NCBI GenBank assembly: GCA_947499125.1
Contig: CANMMP010000001.1
Coordinates: 372,001-436,000 of the forward strand
Reading direction: 5' to 3'
DNA: 64,000 nucleotides
Source: an uncultured Pontibacter sp.
GTDB taxonomy: Bacteria; Bacteroidota; Bacteroidia; Cytophagales; Hymenobacteraceae
The number at the start of each line of letters is the position of its first letter. Within the stretch, counting starts at the first letter, position 1. The notes under the pieces are model-generated. The model ran no database searches and was not told the origin of the DNA. It worked only from the letters and a program-made list of their open reading frames with translations. This document shows, piece by piece, positions 63,414 through 64,000 of this stretch. The translations under genes were made by a program, and so were the position numbers.

Positions 63414-63483
63414 AACAGGTTAGTTAAGGGTTAAATGGCAGGCACTTAAATTCTCAGTGTTTGATCTATACTTATACCTGAGT

Positions 63484-64000
63484 TTAGTTACCCGGCTTTG
63501 GCGGACTGATCATGATATGCGCGGCATGCGACCCAGGAAACATGATCCATGGCATAGCTGGGCCTTCCGGCTTAAGCGGTAATCCAGTGCTTTCGGCAGT
63601 TGCAAACGGTATATAAACCACATAACGCAGGTAGCCATTATTTACATCACCAGTAGCAGCATTAAAGTCAGCGTCTTCGGCAGTAAACACGAACAAGGAA
63701 GACGGGGCTTCCGGCATTTTAAGTTTGCCACTTTTAGCTTCAGCTTCGCGGGCAGCAAATATTTCGCGGTTGTCTTTGCCTTGCTTACGCAGCTCACGGC
63801 CTCGTGCCATAAATGGGTCCAGGTCTTTGTGGTAGCAGGATGCCGAAAAACCTTTCTGCTTCGGATCATCTGCCAGGCAAACCAATTCGTTTGTGCCTTT
63901 CCGCAGTTCCACCAGTTCCCCTTTCTGGTTATAACCCAGCACCGCAGCACCGTCGCGCTTCTCGGTTGGGGCAGCAAGTAAGGCAGCTTTTATCTGGGCT
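63484..64000 (-). CDS. Uncharacterised protein, 5' end beyond the window
   Basis: The C-terminal 171 residues of a longer protein; the frame is open to base 64000 on the minus strand, so its start is outside. Visible segments are GYNQKGELVELRKGTNELVC, GFSASCYHKDLDPFMARGRE, SGKLKMPEAPSSLFVFTAED, LRYVVYIPFATAESTGLPLK and PWIMFPGSHAAHIMISPPKP. The two cysteines and lack of signal visible here leave location unknown. I believe similar secreted proteins exist in related bacteria but cannot name the family. Confidence 0.75.
   Translation of the reverse strand, partial: AQIKAALLAAPTEKRDGAAVLGYNQKGELVELRKGTNELVCLADDPKQKGFSASCYHKDLDPFMARGRELRKQGKDNREIFAAREAEAKSGKLKMPEAPSSLFVFTAEDADFNAATGDVNNGYLRYVVYIPFATAESTGLPLKPEGPAMPWIMFPGSHAAHIMISPPKPGN

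Noticed and set aside
1-64000. CRISPR array, prophage, insertion sequence, restriction-modification or toxin-antitoxin system
   Set aside because: I saw no regularly spaced repeats, no Cas, capsid, integrase, transposase, methyltransferase or paired toxin-antitoxin genes. The tRNA-linked island has no integrase left.

Overview
The window looks like a chromosomal segment from a gliding-type member of the Bacteroidota. Order Cytophagales, family Hymenobacteraceae (Pontibacter-like), is my best guess. The evidence is the gliding genes gldC and gldA-gldF-gldG, a secreted peptidase with a type IX secretion (T9SS) C-terminal signature, Bacteroidota-style promoters (TAnnTTTG, once with a TTTG box 19 bases upstream), and several families typical of the group (ABC permease/M1 peptidase fusion, DUF2027-Smr, SIMPL). 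No sequence search was possible, so the taxonomic call is an inference.

Layout. 1-6.5 kb: 3' end of guaA, a TPR/periplasmic-binding protein, hemL, dcd, a small secreted protein, gldC and a lipoprotein of the endonuclease/exonuclease/phosphatase fold. 6.6-12.9 kb (minus strand): dnaN, the gldA/F/G ABC transporter and two short-chain dehydrogenases. 13-18.8 kb: an MlaE/MlaF-type lipid transporter pair, a NupC nucleoside symporter, an etfB-etfA-bifunctional nuclease operon and a TPR protein. 18.8-22.6 kb: a gap rich in REP-like palindromes, then a complete bacteriophytochrome histidine kinase followed after 20 bases by a small ABM-fold monooxygenase, then a gap with 40-base direct repeats around a hairpin element. 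22.6-31.6 kb: pyruvate carboxylase, a DUF2279 protein, a DUF2027-Smr protein, the RNase P RNA gene and several uncharacterised genes. 31.8-39.5 kb: tRNA-Glu(UUC) followed by a region bounded by decayed direct repeats of the tRNA 3' end and its terminator. The 5.7 kb between the first two repeats carries an outer-membrane barrel, a BCCT transporter, a universal stress protein, MarC and an M50-like membrane protein, and reads as an integrase-less genomic island. 39.5-64 kb: small secreted proteins, an ABC permease fused to an M1 peptidase with its ATPase, a large PLP enzyme, a zinc metallopeptidase, TatA, a dicarboxylate/amino-acid symporter, ADP-forming acyl-CoA synthetase, L,D-transpeptidase, an M64 peptidase with a lipoprotein partner, an acyl-CoA ligase, PepSY, SemiSWEET, methylglyoxal synthase, an ankyrin protein and a partial gene at the right edge.

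Functional themes. Most genes are ordinary housekeeping or central metabolism (GMP, heme, dCTP to dUTP, anaplerosis, fatty-acid activation, ETF electron transfer). Surface themes are gliding/T9SS, envelope lipid transport, peptidoglycan crosslinking and secreted metallopeptidases. There is no CRISPR array, restriction-modification system, prophage or intact insertion sequence. The least explained signals are the two conserved hairpin elements of about 80 bases with two mutually exclusive stems, the tRNA-Glu repeats and island, the phytochrome/ABM pair without a visible heme oxygenase, and the density of AAGTATA/AACTATA heptamers.
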